In this document: positions 8,328 through 16,606 of the stretch, in pieces
How the letters are laid out: every line of letters begins with the position of its first letter
How positions within the stretch are numbered: the stretch's first letter is position 1
Source: JBJKRF01 sp046704785
GTDB taxonomy: Bacteria > Chloroflexota > Anaerolineae > Anaerolineales > Villigracilaceae
Direction of reading: 5' to 3'
Length of the DNA stretch: 37,463 bases
Assembly (NCBI GenBank): GCA_046704785.1
Contig: JBJKRF010000103.1
Coordinates: 1-37,463 of the forward strand
Translations under genes and position numbers: made by a program
Notes under the pieces: generated by a model
The model's input: the letters and a program-made list of their open reading frames with translations, nothing else
Database searches by the model: none
Told to the model about the DNA's origin: nothing

Positions 8328-8333
8328 ATTATA
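8328..8333 (-). promoter_or_regulatory. -10 box overlapping the LysM gene start region
   Basis: A perfect TATAAT on the minus strand lies 4 bases before the ATG at 8323 and 13 before the ATG at 8314. The transcript would begin at about 8321, giving a leaderless or nearly leaderless mRNA. No ribosome site precedes any of the three ATGs. Confidence 0.45.
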
Positions 8334-8424
8334 TCATGTCGGTTTTTACGCTGAACTCGGCTTACCCGGTGTTATAGCCTGGCACGATTTATAAGGTTTG
8401 CTGTGGGAGCATCCCAAACTCGTT

Positions 8425-8430
8425 TATAAT
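8425..8430 (+). promoter_or_regulatory. Candidate -10 box for purA
   Basis: TATAAT with no clear -35, about 140 bases before the purA ATG. The leader of roughly 130 bases contains only weak pairing potential and no riboswitch consensus that I recognise. Confidence 0.35.
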
Positions 8431-8569
8431 CCTAGCGCTTTAATCCCATTCAGTGGTTCTTCAGAAATTGCTGTGGTAGAAGGTTGCCCGTTGGGGGTCT
8501 TTCCATGCGAAGAGCAAGCCCCGTTTCCCCTTCCACGGAAGATTCAGAGAACCTGTTCAGGAGAAGCCT

Positions 8570-9871
8570 ATGTCGCTTCAAATTATCGTAGGTACACAAT
8601 GGGGGGATGAAGGAAAAGGTCGCATCGTCGACTGGTTTGCCGCGGATGCCGACCTGGTAGCCCGTTACAACGGCGGGGATAACGCCGGGCATTCCGTCAC
8701 CGTCGGCTCGCAGTTGTTCAAACTGCACTTTGTTCCCTCTGGCATTATTCACCCGTCCACCGTTGCCATCCTCGGCAACGGCATGGTCATCAACCCCAAA
8801 TCGTTGCTCGACGAGATCGAGGCGCTGCATGTGGCTGGTGTGAATGTCTCTCCGCAGCGTTTGCATATTTCGCACGCAGCGCACCTCATCACGCCCGCTC
8901 ACCAGGCGCTCGACAAGGCCCAGGAGTCGCAGCGCGGCAAGGAGAACATTGGGACGACCGGGCGCGGCATTGGTCCGGCCTACACGGATAAAGCCCAGCG
9001 TTCCGGCCTGCGGATGGCGGACCTGCGTTCCCCCGACTTTATCGAGCGTTTCGGCGACCACTTGGAAGCCTCCAACCGCACCCTGGCCGCGCTCGGCGCC
9101 TCGACGCTGGATATTGCCCCGCTGCTGGATACTTTTAAATCATACGCCCAGGCATTAACCCCTTATATCGTCGATACCGCTGCCGAGGTGGACGTTGCCC
9201 TGGCCGCCGGGCGGCGTGTGCTGGCCGAAGGGGCGCAAGGCACACTGCTCGACATTGATCACGGCACATATCCCTTCGTCACCTCATCCTCGACTTTGGC
9301 GACAGGCGTCTTCGGCGGCCTGGGCATCGGCGTAACTGCCGCCCGCGACGCGGTCGTCACCGGGGTATGCAAAGCCTTCCAGACGCGCGTCGGCTCCGGG
9401 CCGTTCCCGACCGAAGTCTTCGACGAACTGGCCTTGCGACTGCGCGGCACCGGCGCGAATCCCTGGGACGAGTACGGCACGACCACGGGCCGCCCGCGCC
9501 GTGTTGGTTGGCTGGATGGCGTCCTGCTGCGTTACGCCGTGCGCATCAACGGCCTGACCGAACTGGTCATCACCAAACTGGATGTGCTCTCCGGGTTCGA
9601 CTCGCTCAAGATTTGCGTTGCCTATCGTTGCGGCGGCAAGACCTACACCGACCCGCCTTTTGGCGTCACCGACCTGACGCCGTACGAACCGGTCTACGAG
9701 GAATTGCCCGGCTGGGCGGAGGATGTCTCTGCCATCCGGCGCTGGGGTGACCTGCCGGTGGCGGCGCGGAGTTACCTCGACGCGCTCAGTCGCCTGACGG
9801 GGTTGCCGGTGCGCCTGGTCAGTGTAGGGCCGGAACGCGAGCAAATCGTCGAAATGCCGATGCAGAGTTGA
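8570..9871 (+). CDS. purA: Adenylosuccinate synthetase
   Basis: PurA joins IMP and aspartate using GTP to make adenylosuccinate, the first committed step from IMP to AMP. The 433-residue length is normal. The N-terminal GTP-binding P-loop region reads GTQWGDEGKGRIVD, with the catalytic Asp in WGDEGKG and the IMP-binding YNGGDNAGHSV. IGTTGRGIGPAYTDK and EGAQGTLLDIDHGTYPFVTSS are further family signatures, and GTTTGRPRRVGWLD is the conserved C-terminal segment. The start is supported by AGGAGA before the ATG. The gene stands alone, with a hairpin terminator 29 bases after its stop. Confidence 0.97.
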   Translation: MSLQIIVGTQWGDEGKGRIVDWFAADADLVARYNGGDNAGHSVTVGSQLFKLHFVPSGIIHPSTVAILGNGMVINPKSLLDEIEALHVAGVNVSPQRLHISHAAHLITPAHQALDKAQESQRGKENIGTTGRGIGPAYTDKAQRSGLRMADLRSPDFIERFGDHLEASNRTLAALGASTLDIAPLLDTFKSYAQALTPYIVDTAAEVDVALAAGRRVLAEGAQGTLLDIDHGTYPFVTSSSTLATGVFGGLGIGVTAARDAVVTGVCKAFQTRVGSGPFPTEVFDELALRLRGTGANPWDEYGTTTGRPRRVGWLDGVLLRYAVRINGLTELVITKLDVLSGFDSLKICVAYRCGGKTYTDPPFGVTDLTPYEPVYEELPGWAEDVSAIRRWGDLPVAARSYLDALSRLTGLPVRLVSVGPEREQIVEMPMQS

Positions 9872-9899
9872 TGGAAAAATCGAAGAGAACCGCTAAACG

Positions 9900-9928
9900 A
9901 CAAGGGCGTGCAAACGCCCTTGTTTGCT
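9900..9928 (+). terminator. Terminator after purA
   Basis: ACAAGGGCGT (9900-9909) and ACGCCCTTGT (9914-9923) form a perfect 10-bp stem closed by a GCAA tetraloop, followed by TTGCTGT. It lies between the convergent purA and restriction-module genes and may serve both. Confidence 0.7.
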
Positions 9929-9945
9929 GTGAATAGCAATTCGGT

Positions 9946-10698
9946 TTATGGCAGAAAGTGATTTAGATCGAAATTCCCACTGTTGAATTCAACAAGCTTG
10001 TCCCAATTGATCGCGCCATTCTGATCGCAAAACCGATCGATAAATTGTTTGGTAAATCGGTTGACTACTTTGCTTTTTTCTGTCAAAAAGTGCTCGTTGT
10101 GCTCTTTTGCTTTGTATCCAATGGGCTCAATAATGTCTGTATAGAGATTTTGGTTTTCACTGATAAGATACCAAAAGTTTTGTCCGACCACTTTCATATA
10201 TCCTCTGATATAGCTGGTCTTTGTCTTTCCGTAGCATATCCCTAGAACGGGCTGGACATTTGCTCCTCGCCATGACTGTTTGACGCGTGCTACTGCATCC
10301 TTGAGATCTTGTTCCAATTTATCTTGTTGAGAACTGTTCCCCCAGTTTGGACCCGATTTCACAGAAATGATGTAGTGAACGTTATTGTTGATGAATTCCA
10401 GATCCACCCCTGGAGCAGCCGATTTATGACCACCACAGGTCATTTCAGCAACGAAAATAGCCAGACCTTCCAGAAAATCTCCAAATAGTTTTTCTTCTGA
10501 TGAAGAGAGGAAGGCTTCGAGTAGACCGGAAATCAAATCTCCTGCTGTGGTAATATTTTTGGCCTTGAACAGGTAAGGATTCTTGGTTAATAATTTTTCG
10601 AGTTTTAACCCCTCCAATGATTTGATACGATGATCGTGAAAATCGACTACATTTTCATTGACGAAATCGCATACCTTGTACAGGTCGAGCGGATTCAT
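9946..10698 (-). CDS. Type II restriction endonuclease, PmeII-like
   Basis: This 250-residue protein closely recalls the PmeII family of type II restriction enzymes: the opening MNPLDL, LLEAFLSSSEEKLFGDFLEG, PGVDLEF, ISVKSGPNWGNSSQ, LYTDIIEP and KLVEFNSGNF. The pattern GVDLEF then ISVKSG fits a PD-(D/E)XK nuclease core (Asp99, Glu101, Lys114; the acidic residue before Lys is Ser112, so the Glu may be supplied elsewhere). It would cut DNA lacking the partner methylation. Its ATG overlaps the methyltransferase stop (ATGA), so it is made after the protective enzyme. The DNA is visibly richer in A+T than purA or the downstream genes, consistent with horizontal gain. The recognition site is not deducible. 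Confidence 0.8.
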   Translation of the reverse strand: MNPLDLYKVCDFVNENVVDFHDHRIKSLEGLKLEKLLTKNPYLFKAKNITTAGDLISGLLEAFLSSSEEKLFGDFLEGLAIFVAEMTCGGHKSAAPGVDLEFINNNVHYIISVKSGPNWGNSSQQDKLEQDLKDAVARVKQSWRGANVQPVLGICYGKTKTSYIRGYMKVVGQNFWYLISENQNLYTDIIEPIGYKAKEHNEHFLTEKSKVVNRFTKQFIDRFCDQNGAINWDKLVEFNSGNFDLNHFLP

Positions 10699-11585
10699 TG
10701 AGATATTTTCTGCGAAAAAGTTGTAATATCCAACTGATATGTCTCTGCCTTTTCTGCGATGGTCGGCAGACCCATTTGCGTCTCGTCGACTCTCGTCGTG
10801 GCAAGCTCAACATATTCAGGGTTGAGTTCGATTCCAACGTAATTCCGCGTTAATTGTATGGCTGCCACAGCAGTCGTACCCGACCCAATAAACGGGTCTA
10901 GGACGATGTCCCCTGGTTTCGTAAACAGCTTGATGAACCATTTCGGCAATTCAATCGGAAATACAGCGCTATGATTTTTGTTTGAGCATTCGGTTGCCAT
11001 GTGAATGACATTATTAGGATAAACCAAATCGCGTCCCAACCAGTTGGAGACATTTTTACCGAATCCACTCCCCACTTTGGATTCGTCTCTTGTTTGATCG
11101 GTGGAACTAAGTTTTGACAACCTGTCCCGTGCCCAATCTCCAACTGGAACCATCACGGCTTCCTGGTACATGTTGAATTTTTTGGATTTATTGAATTGTA
11201 AAAGTCTTTCCCAGTTATCCCGGAATCGATTGGGCCATTTGCCGGGATAGGAATTTTTCTTATGCCACATGAACTCTTCTGTCCATAACCATCCCTGTTT
11301 TCTCATCTCCAGGATGAGTTCGATGACATAAGTGTGTCTTTCTCCATTAACCACTCTTTCTTTGATATTGAGAATGAATGTTCCGGTAGGTTTCAAGACG
11401 CGTAAAAATTGTTCTGCCTTGGGCAGGAACCAGTTTACATACTGATCGGGACTCACGCCTCCATAAGTTCTCTTGCGCTGGTCGGCGTAAGGCGGTGATG
11501 TAAAAATCAAGTCGATTGAGTTATCGGGAATCTCTTTTAATACATCACTACAATCACCCAATAAAATTTTATTTGTGAAATCCAT
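10695..11585 (-). CDS. Site-specific DNA methyltransferase of the R-M module
   Basis: This 296-residue enzyme has the amino-methyltransferase catalytic motif TSPPY (29-33) and the SAM-binding motif DPFIGSGTT (230-238) in that order, which is the beta-class arrangement. SPPY is typical of N4-cytosine enzymes, but N6-adenine is not excluded. It should protect the host from the endonuclease encoded directly after it (4-base overlap). The ATG at 11585 is preferred over a GTG at 11591. The ribosome site GAGGAAG sits about 6 bases before the ATG and overlaps the GTG. A consensus promoter lies 41 bases upstream. No controller (C) protein gene is present in the module. Confidence 0.88.
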   Translation of the reverse strand: MDFTNKILLGDCSDVLKEIPDNSIDLIFTSPPYADQRKRTYGGVSPDQYVNWFLPKAEQFLRVLKPTGTFILNIKERVVNGERHTYVIELILEMRKQGWLWTEEFMWHKKNSYPGKWPNRFRDNWERLLQFNKSKKFNMYQEAVMVPVGDWARDRLSKLSSTDQTRDESKVGSGFGKNVSNWLGRDLVYPNNVIHMATECSNKNHSAVFPIELPKWFIKLFTKPGDIVLDPFIGSGTTAVAAIQLTRNYVGIELNPEYVELATTRVDETQMGLPTIAEKAETYQLDITTFSQKISQ

Positions 11586-11625
11586 AGCCACTTCCTCGAT
11601 AAGTAGAACAATTATTCACACACTG

Positions 11626-11654
11626 ACTATAGCCAACTCTCAACGTAAAGTCAA
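11626..11654 (-). promoter_or_regulatory. Sigma-70 promoter of the R-M module
   Basis: On the minus strand TTGACT (11649-11654) and TATAGT (11626-11631) are separated by exactly 17 bases. The transcript would start near 11619 and carry a leader of about 35 bases with GAGGAAG. It is the best -35/-10 pair in the window. Confidence 0.75.
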
Positions 11655-11663
11655 GGACGAAAC

Positions 11664-11830
11664 AAAATTTGGCTCAACCGTTTTTAACGGGAAACCATTC
11701 TTTTAACCACCAAGGACACGACGAGCACGAAGGAAAAAGCGGGCAAAACCTTGAAATTTTCTCCTTCGTGCACCGTTCTGGCCGTCGTGGTTCAGATTTT
11801 CCCGCCATGAACGGGAGAGCCCAAAATTTT
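11664..11830. repeat. Nested inverted-repeat (MITE-like) element
   Basis: Outer arms AAAATTTGGCTC (11664-11675) and GAGCCCAAAATTTT (11817-11830) are inverted copies. Inner arms at 11705-11734 and 11762-11792 also pair imperfectly and are built of CACNAAGGA-like units. A third short pair, CGGGAAA and TTTCCCG, lies between the outer and inner arms. The design (AAATTTGG outer arm, inner tandem-unit arm, 167 bp) parallels the element at 2-207. It lies immediately upstream of the R-M promoter and fills most of the gap to the GNAT gene. Confidence 0.55.
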
Positions 11831-11885
11831 TAGATTCGGCTCTCATTTTGTGCGTCTTGTGTTTTTGTCATTTGAACAGCTTGCC

Positions 11886-12482
11886 CTACCACCGTAGAAA
11901 TGATAGCCCTATTTCCAAGGCTGCCTGCCCTTCGGCTGATGCCTGCAACTCGCGGATACTACGTGTTGCAGGGGGATGCGTCGTTTTGGGGCGCAGCGAT
12001 AGCGCCCACCAGCCCACGTCGCGCCAGGCGCCGAGTTTGTAACCAACGCCCTTGTAGACGCCGACGGGTTGAAATCCGAAAGACTCGTGCAGTCCAACGC
12101 TGGCTGGGTTGGGCAGCGCGATGCCAGCAAAAGCATTGTAGAATCCCTGTAACGTGAGCAGTTTGAAGAGGCTGCTGTACAATGCCTTTCCAACGCCACG
12201 GCGGCGCGCTTGTGGCTGCACGTAGACCGAGACATCCACCGACCATTGATAGGCGCTGCGTGTGCGGTGTTTGCCAGCATAGGCGTACCCCAGAAAATTT
12301 TCATCTTGCACGCAGACCAGCCAGGGAAAATGCGTCAGCGTGTCGCTGATGCGGGAACGCATCTCGTCAACGCTGGGAGCCTGGGTCTCGAACGAAATGG
12401 CCGTTTGCTCGACAATCGGGCCGTAGATGGCTTGAATTTGTCGGGCGTCTTGTTCTTCGGCAAGCCTGATAAGTGCTGTCAC
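11886..12482 (-). CDS. GNAT N-acetyltransferase (PAT-like)
   Basis: This 198-residue protein fits the phosphinothricin/methionine-sulfoximine acetyltransferase branch of GNAT enzymes, which acetylate amines with acetyl-CoA. The opening IRLAEEQDARQIQAIYGPIV, the strand VDVSVYVQPQARRRGVGKALY (acetyl-CoA pyrophosphate loop RRRGVGKAL) and NPASVGLHESFGFQPVGVY are characteristic. The true substrate is uncertain. The GTG at 12482 is chosen because GGAG lies 9 bases before it; a TTG at 12497 overlaps that site. The C-terminal 30 residues after LSLRPK are unlike the core and may be a lineage-specific tail. Confidence 0.82.
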   Translation of the reverse strand: MTALIRLAEEQDARQIQAIYGPIVEQTAISFETQAPSVDEMRSRISDTLTHFPWLVCVQDENFLGYAYAGKHRTRSAYQWSVDVSVYVQPQARRRGVGKALYSSLFKLLTLQGFYNAFAGIALPNPASVGLHESFGFQPVGVYKGVGYKLGAWRDVGWWALSLRPKTTHPPATRSIRELQASAEGQAALEIGLSFLRW

Positions 12483-12674
12483 AGGGGGTATCTCCAAAAT
12501 TGTTTGAATTGTTGGAAAGCTATCCGGTCATTTTCAACGGTTTATTTTATCCGACGACAATTCTCAGGCCTGTTGAGCCTGGATCGATTTTAAGCCTTTT
12601 CTCTCTTTTCAAGCGCGCTACAGGCTGATAGACTCATGGGAAATATTGCCTGATTCTTCACAAAGGAAGTCTGC

Positions 12675-13580
12675 ATGACCAATTTTGATGTCTACATTTA
12701 TGGCATGACCGTGCTCTCGACCATTCACCTGCTCAAGGACTCCTTCCCGGTGGCGGATGGCTATCAAGAAGTTACACAGACTTATGTCATGCCGGGCGGG
12801 GAAGCAGCCAATGCCGCAATTGTGTTGAAAAATCTGGGGATCAGTGTGCAACTGGACGGTTGCCTGCTGGGGGAACGTACCGCCGGCCCGTTGACGGAGT
12901 ATCTGACGGCCCGCGGCGTGGATTGTTCCTTGATGACGTATCGGAGTGATTTTCCCGGTTGGCGCGACATCGTCTTCTGCGACGGCGCCAGCCGGACGGT
13001 TTTCGGCTGGTTTGGCAACTATTTATTTGGCGCAGAAAAATTATGGACGGAGCCCAGCGAAGAGGCCATCCGTGCGGCGCGCTGCGTGGCACTCGATCCT
13101 TTTTTCCCTGGCGCGTCCGAGCGGGTGGCAGAACTTTGCCGCAAGCACCATATCGACTACGCGACCATCGATTGTAAATGGGAGCATCCCCTGGCGCAGG
13201 ACGCGCGCGTCCTGGTCTGTTCGCAGGAGTTTCTCCGAAACAACTATCCAGATGCAGACCCTGCCGCGCTGTTCGAACAGTACCAACAGGTTTGTAGCGG
13301 CCTGTTGATCTTTACTTTTGGCAGCCGGGGGTTGTGGTACGCTTCTCCCCGCAGCCGACGCGAGTCGTTGGAGGCCTATCCGGTACCGGTGGTGGATACG
13401 CTGGCAGCAGGCGACTCGTTCCGCGCTGGTGTGGTTTACGGACTGTTGAACAAGCTGCCCGACGACGAACTGGTCCGTTTTGCCTCGGCCACCGCTGCGG
13501 TGGTTTGTACGCGTTTTCCATCGGTTGCCCAACCGCCCAACCTGGACGAAATTCGAGCGTTGATGAACACGCTGAAATAG
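12675..13580 (+). CDS. PfkB-family carbohydrate/nucleoside kinase
   Basis: This 301-residue protein has the PfkB (ribokinase-like) fold. The glycine-rich substrate-binding segment is GGEAANA (41-47), and the C-terminal signature is DTLAAGDSF (241-249), where Asp247 is the expected catalytic base. The family consensus DTxGAGD has Ala for the first Gly here. It would phosphorylate a sugar or nucleoside with ATP; the substrate is not predictable. GGAAG before the ATG supports the start. The stop lies only 2 bases from the end of the convergent LOG-family gene, so the two transcripts must overlap or share the junction. Confidence 0.85.
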   Translation: MTNFDVYIYGMTVLSTIHLLKDSFPVADGYQEVTQTYVMPGGEAANAAIVLKNLGISVQLDGCLLGERTAGPLTEYLTARGVDCSLMTYRSDFPGWRDIVFCDGASRTVFGWFGNYLFGAEKLWTEPSEEAIRAARCVALDPFFPGASERVAELCRKHHIDYATIDCKWEHPLAQDARVLVCSQEFLRNNYPDADPAALFEQYQQVCSGLLIFTFGSRGLWYASPRSRRESLEAYPVPVVDTLAAGDSFRAGVVYGLLNKLPDDELVRFASATAAVVCTRFPSVAQPPNLDEIRALMNTLK

Positions 13581-13582
13581 CA

Positions 13583-14167
13583 CTACGGCTCCTGCCGCAT
13601 CCAGCGGCGTACGGCTTCCACAGGGTGCCGGTGATTCTTCATCCTGTCGAGCAATGCTTGCGGTTCGGCGGCCACTGCAATCATCTGGCGGTGCTCCGCG
13701 AAGACGAAACCCTCGCGCTCAGCGTGCAGGAGCATTGCCAGCAGGGGCACAAAGTAGTCGCGCGTGTTGAGCAGCCCGATCGGTTTTTCGTGCAGCCCGA
13801 TCTGGGCCCAGGTGATGGTTTCGAAGAGTTCGTCGAATGTGCCGAAGCCACCTGGCAGGGCGATGTAGCCGTCGGCCAGCGCAGACATACGCGCCTTGCG
13901 CTCGTGGATGGTGGCGGTCACTTCCAGGCGCGTCAGGCCGGGATGGGCCAGGGCCGGCGTATTCATACTTTCGGTGATCACGCCCACTGCTTCGCCGCCA
14001 GCCTCCAGGACGCCGTCGGCCAGGGCGCCCATCACGCCCGTTTTGCCGCCGCCGTATACGAGACGGAGACCGCCCTCCGCCAGAGTCCGGCCCATTTGAC
14101 GGCCAGCCCGCTTGAAGTCCGGGTGGATTGCGTCGGAAGAGCCGCAGTAAATACAGATCGTTTTCAT
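13583..14167 (-). CDS. LOG-family (TIGR00730) nucleotide phosphoribohydrolase
   Basis: This 194-residue protein carries the hallmarks of the LOG/YvdD family: an N-terminal ICIYCGSS, the Rossmann element VYGGGKTGVMGALAD, HERKARM (88-94) and the signature PGGFGTFDE (105-113). Characterised members hydrolyse nucleoside 5'-monophosphates, especially cytokinin ribotides, to base plus ribose 5-phosphate; older annotations call them lysine decarboxylases. In bacteria the physiological substrate is often unknown. All signature residues are present, so activity is likely. It converges tail to tail with the PfkB kinase. Confidence 0.9.
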   Translation of the reverse strand: MKTICIYCGSSDAIHPDFKRAGRQMGRTLAEGGLRLVYGGGKTGVMGALADGVLEAGGEAVGVITESMNTPALAHPGLTRLEVTATIHERKARMSALADGYIALPGGFGTFDELFETITWAQIGLHEKPIGLLNTRDYFVPLLAMLLHAEREGFVFAEHRQMIAVAAEPQALLDRMKNHRHPVEAVRRWMRQEP

Positions 14168-14308
14168 TTGATTTTCATCTTCTTCGGTTAGGATAGACGT
14201 ATTCTACTCTTTCCACCTGGAAAAGGCAGGTTGGTTTCTTCATCGCCAGGAACGGCCCCTTATCGACGATAAACGAGTTAGAATTGTGTTAGATGACAGT
14301 CGTCTGGC

Positions 14309-14338
14309 TTGACGTAGGAATTTCAAAGGTCATACAAT
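14309..14338 (+). promoter_or_regulatory. Promoter of the DnaJ-like gene, abutting its start codon
   Basis: TTGACG (14309-14314) and TACAAT (14333-14338) are 18 bases apart. The -10 ends 7 bases before the ATG at 14346, so the mRNA should begin at the start codon. There is no Shine-Dalgarno sequence and no CIRCE operator. Confidence 0.65.
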
Positions 14339-14345
14339 CACTATC

Positions 14346-15260
14346 ATGGAGTATAAGGATTATTATCAGGTGCTGGGTGTATCTCGGAGCGCCAGCGCAG
14401 ACGAGATTCGCAGCGCCTATCGCAAACTGGCGTTGAAATATCACCCGGACCGCAATCCTGGAGATAAGCAAGCCGAGGAAAAGTTCAAAGAGGTCAACGA
14501 GGCCTACCAGGTGCTTTCCGACGCGAAAAAGCGCGCCCGCTACGACCAACTGGGAAGCGCATATTCCAATTGGCAAAGCAGCGGTGCCCAGGGTGGTTTC
14601 AATTGGGATCAGTGGTTCAACGCTAACCAGCGCGCCGGTGCCCAGCAGGTAGACTTCGGCGATGTTTTTGGCGAAGGCTTCTCGGACTTTTTTCGCGCGA
14701 TTTTCGGCGGGATGGGTGGGGCTGCCGCCTCGTCGGGTAATTTTGGCGGGGCGCGTCGGGGGCGTGTGCCGTCGTACGAACAACCCGTCAACATTTCTCT
14801 GGAAGAGGCCTATCGTGGCGCCACCCGCATTATCGAGGGACAGGGCGTGCGCAAACAGGTCAAGATCCCGGCCGGTGTCAAAACCGGGTCGAAGGTGCGT
14901 GTGGCCGGCGCGGCGCCAGGGGGCAGCGATCTGTACCTGAAGGTCAGTGTACAAGACGATCCTGCATTCCAACGTGACAACAACGATCTGCACACGCAGG
15001 TAAAAGTGGATGTGTTTACGGCGCTGCTCGGCGGCGAGGTGGAAGTGCGCACTATGAAAGGGCGCGTCAAATTGACCATCCCGGCGGGCACCCAGCCGGA
15101 GCAGTTGATTCGCATTGCTGGGCGCGGCATGCCACAATTAAAGAATCCACAGATCAATGGCGACCTATACGTGCGGGTCAAAGTGCAGATGCCGCGTACT
15201 CTGACAACGGAGCAGAAAAAATTGTTGGAGCAGGCGCGTGTTTTACAGAAGGATCCCTGA
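14346..15260 (+). CDS. CbpA-like DnaJ-family cochaperone
   Basis: This 304-residue protein starts with a J domain (about 4-70), including the HPD motif (33-35) that stimulates DnaK ATPase. A Gly/Trp/Phe-rich linker (about 75-130) follows, then the two-lobed C-terminal substrate-binding domain (about 140-300, with YRGATRIIEGQG and KVDVFTALLGGEVEV). The Cys-rich zinc finger of true DnaJ is absent, which matches CbpA/type II J proteins. It should deliver substrates to DnaK. It is followed 75 bases later by an HtrA-like protease on the same strand, so both may act in envelope or heat stress; that link is inference. The promoter predicts a leaderless mRNA. Confidence 0.9.
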   Translation: MEYKDYYQVLGVSRSASADEIRSAYRKLALKYHPDRNPGDKQAEEKFKEVNEAYQVLSDAKKRARYDQLGSAYSNWQSSGAQGGFNWDQWFNANQRAGAQQVDFGDVFGEGFSDFFRAIFGGMGGAAASSGNFGGARRGRVPSYEQPVNISLEEAYRGATRIIEGQGVRKQVKIPAGVKTGSKVRVAGAAPGGSDLYLKVSVQDDPAFQRDNNDLHTQVKVDVFTALLGGEVEVRTMKGRVKLTIPAGTQPEQLIRIAGRGMPQLKNPQINGDLYVRVKVQMPRTLTTEQKKLLEQARVLQKDP

Positions 15261-15335
15261 GTTTACCTGAGTTGTTGCCATGACGATGATCGCTGGTGGG
15301 TTGCTACTTTTGGAGAGTCCGATAAGGAGAATTCG

Positions 15336-16502
15336 ATGAAATATTGGCGTTTGATTTTACCGGTTTTGGCGCTGTTTGCTGCGACACTGGCTTGTGCGAC
15401 TTTTCAAGCAACGGGCACAAATTTTCTGACGCCGGTTGCGACTGTTCAGTCACAGCCAACCGTGGCAACCGCCACGGCCCAATCGGTTACTGTGCCGAAT
15501 GTCGTCCAGGAGCAGGATGCCCTGGTGGCTCTGTATAACAAGGTCCAGAATGGAATTGTTTCGATCCAGGTGACGACGGCGCAAGGTGGCGACCTGGGGT
15601 CGGGATTTGTCTTCGACGACCAGGGCCATATCGTGACGAACTATCATGTGGTGGATGGTCAGACCCAGATCGAAGTGGACTACCCGTCGGGGTATAAAAC
15701 CTTTGGAAAACTGATCGGTACCGACATCGACTCAGACCTGGCCGTCATTCAGACGGATGCCCCGGCCAGCGCTTACCAGGTGCTCGCGCTGGGCGACTCG
15801 AACAATGTCCAGGTTGGGCAGATCGTCGTCGCCATCGGCAATCCCTTTGGCCTCGACAATACCATGACGACCGGGATTATCTCCGCCCTGGGGCGGACGC
15901 TGCCATCCGAGCGCCAAGCGCCCGGCGGGGGTAGCTTCCAGGTGGCCGACATGATCCAGACGGACGCTGCCATCAACCCCGGTAATTCGGGCGGGCCGCT
16001 CTTCGACCTGGATGGGAACGTCATCGGCATCAATCGCGCCGTCCGCACCGACGCCTCCACGGCCAACGGTGAACCGGTCAACTCCGGGATCGGCTTCGCG
16101 ATCCCGATTGATATCGTCAAGCGCGTTGCCCCACAGTTGATCGCTAATGGAAAGTATGATTATCCCTACATGGGCATTGCCTCGCCCGGCGACCTGAGCC
16201 TCCAGGATATGCAGGCGTTGGGGCTGACACAGTACACCGGCGCGTATGTGAGCAGCGTCACGCCCGGCGGGCCGGCGGACAAGGCCGGTATCCATGCCGG
16301 AACGCGGGACGTCGGTTTACAGAGCCAGGTACCTGCCGGCGGCGACCTGATCATTGCCATCGACGGCCACCCCGTCAAGACCTTCGATGACCTCGTCAGC
16401 TACCTGGTCAATAACAAGGGCCCCGGCGACACGGTCACACTGACCATTATCCGCGACGGCAAAAAGATGGATGTTAGCGTGACGTTGGACAAACGACCCT
16501 GA
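15336..16502 (+). CDS. HtrA/DegP-like serine protease, lipoprotein
   Basis: This 388-residue protease is exported and lipid-anchored: the hydrophobic N-terminus ends in a LATLAC-type lipobox with Cys20. A Thr-rich linker leads to a trypsin-like domain (about 60-265) with an intact catalytic triad: His104 in TNYHVVDG, Asp134 in DSDLAVIQ and Ser218 in NPGNSGGPLF. One PDZ domain follows (about 275-385), where the usual loop is expanded by AGTRDVGLQSQVPAGGD. HtrA proteases degrade misfolded envelope proteins. AAGGAGA before the ATG supports the start. A very strong terminator follows at 16541-16573. Confidence 0.93.
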   Translation: MKYWRLILPVLALFAATLACATFQATGTNFLTPVATVQSQPTVATATAQSVTVPNVVQEQDALVALYNKVQNGIVSIQVTTAQGGDLGSGFVFDDQGHIVTNYHVVDGQTQIEVDYPSGYKTFGKLIGTDIDSDLAVIQTDAPASAYQVLALGDSNNVQVGQIVVAIGNPFGLDNTMTTGIISALGRTLPSERQAPGGGSFQVADMIQTDAAINPGNSGGPLFDLDGNVIGINRAVRTDASTANGEPVNSGIGFAIPIDIVKRVAPQLIANGKYDYPYMGIASPGDLSLQDMQALGLTQYTGAYVSSVTPGGPADKAGIHAGTRDVGLQSQVPAGGDLIIAIDGHPVKTFDDLVSYLVNNKGPGDTVTLTIIRDGKKMDVSVTLDKRP

Positions 16503-16540
16503 GTGCTGATATTCGAGCGCTGTACTCCCCGATGAAAAGC

Positions 16541-16573
16541 AACGCCGCGACGAATTCGTCGCGGCGTTTTTCT
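16541..16573 (+). terminator. Strong terminator after the HtrA-like gene
   Basis: A perfect 28-bp palindrome (16541-16568, centred on GAATTC) is followed by TTTTTCT on the + strand. On the minus strand it is followed by GCTTTTC, so it may also end the convergent sulfite-oxidase-like transcript from 16607. Confidence 0.9.
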
Positions 16574-16606
16574 ATACCCATCACGGGTGAAAATACCCGG
16601 CATCTA

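Noticed and set aside
8437..8569. Riboswitch in the purA leader
   Set aside because: The leader can form only weak pairs and lacks the conserved purine-riboswitch bases. It is noted only as a long leader.
11623..11654. C-box for an R-M controller protein
   Set aside because: TGACT and AGTCA flank the region, but these are parts of the -35 and -10 elements and no controller gene exists.
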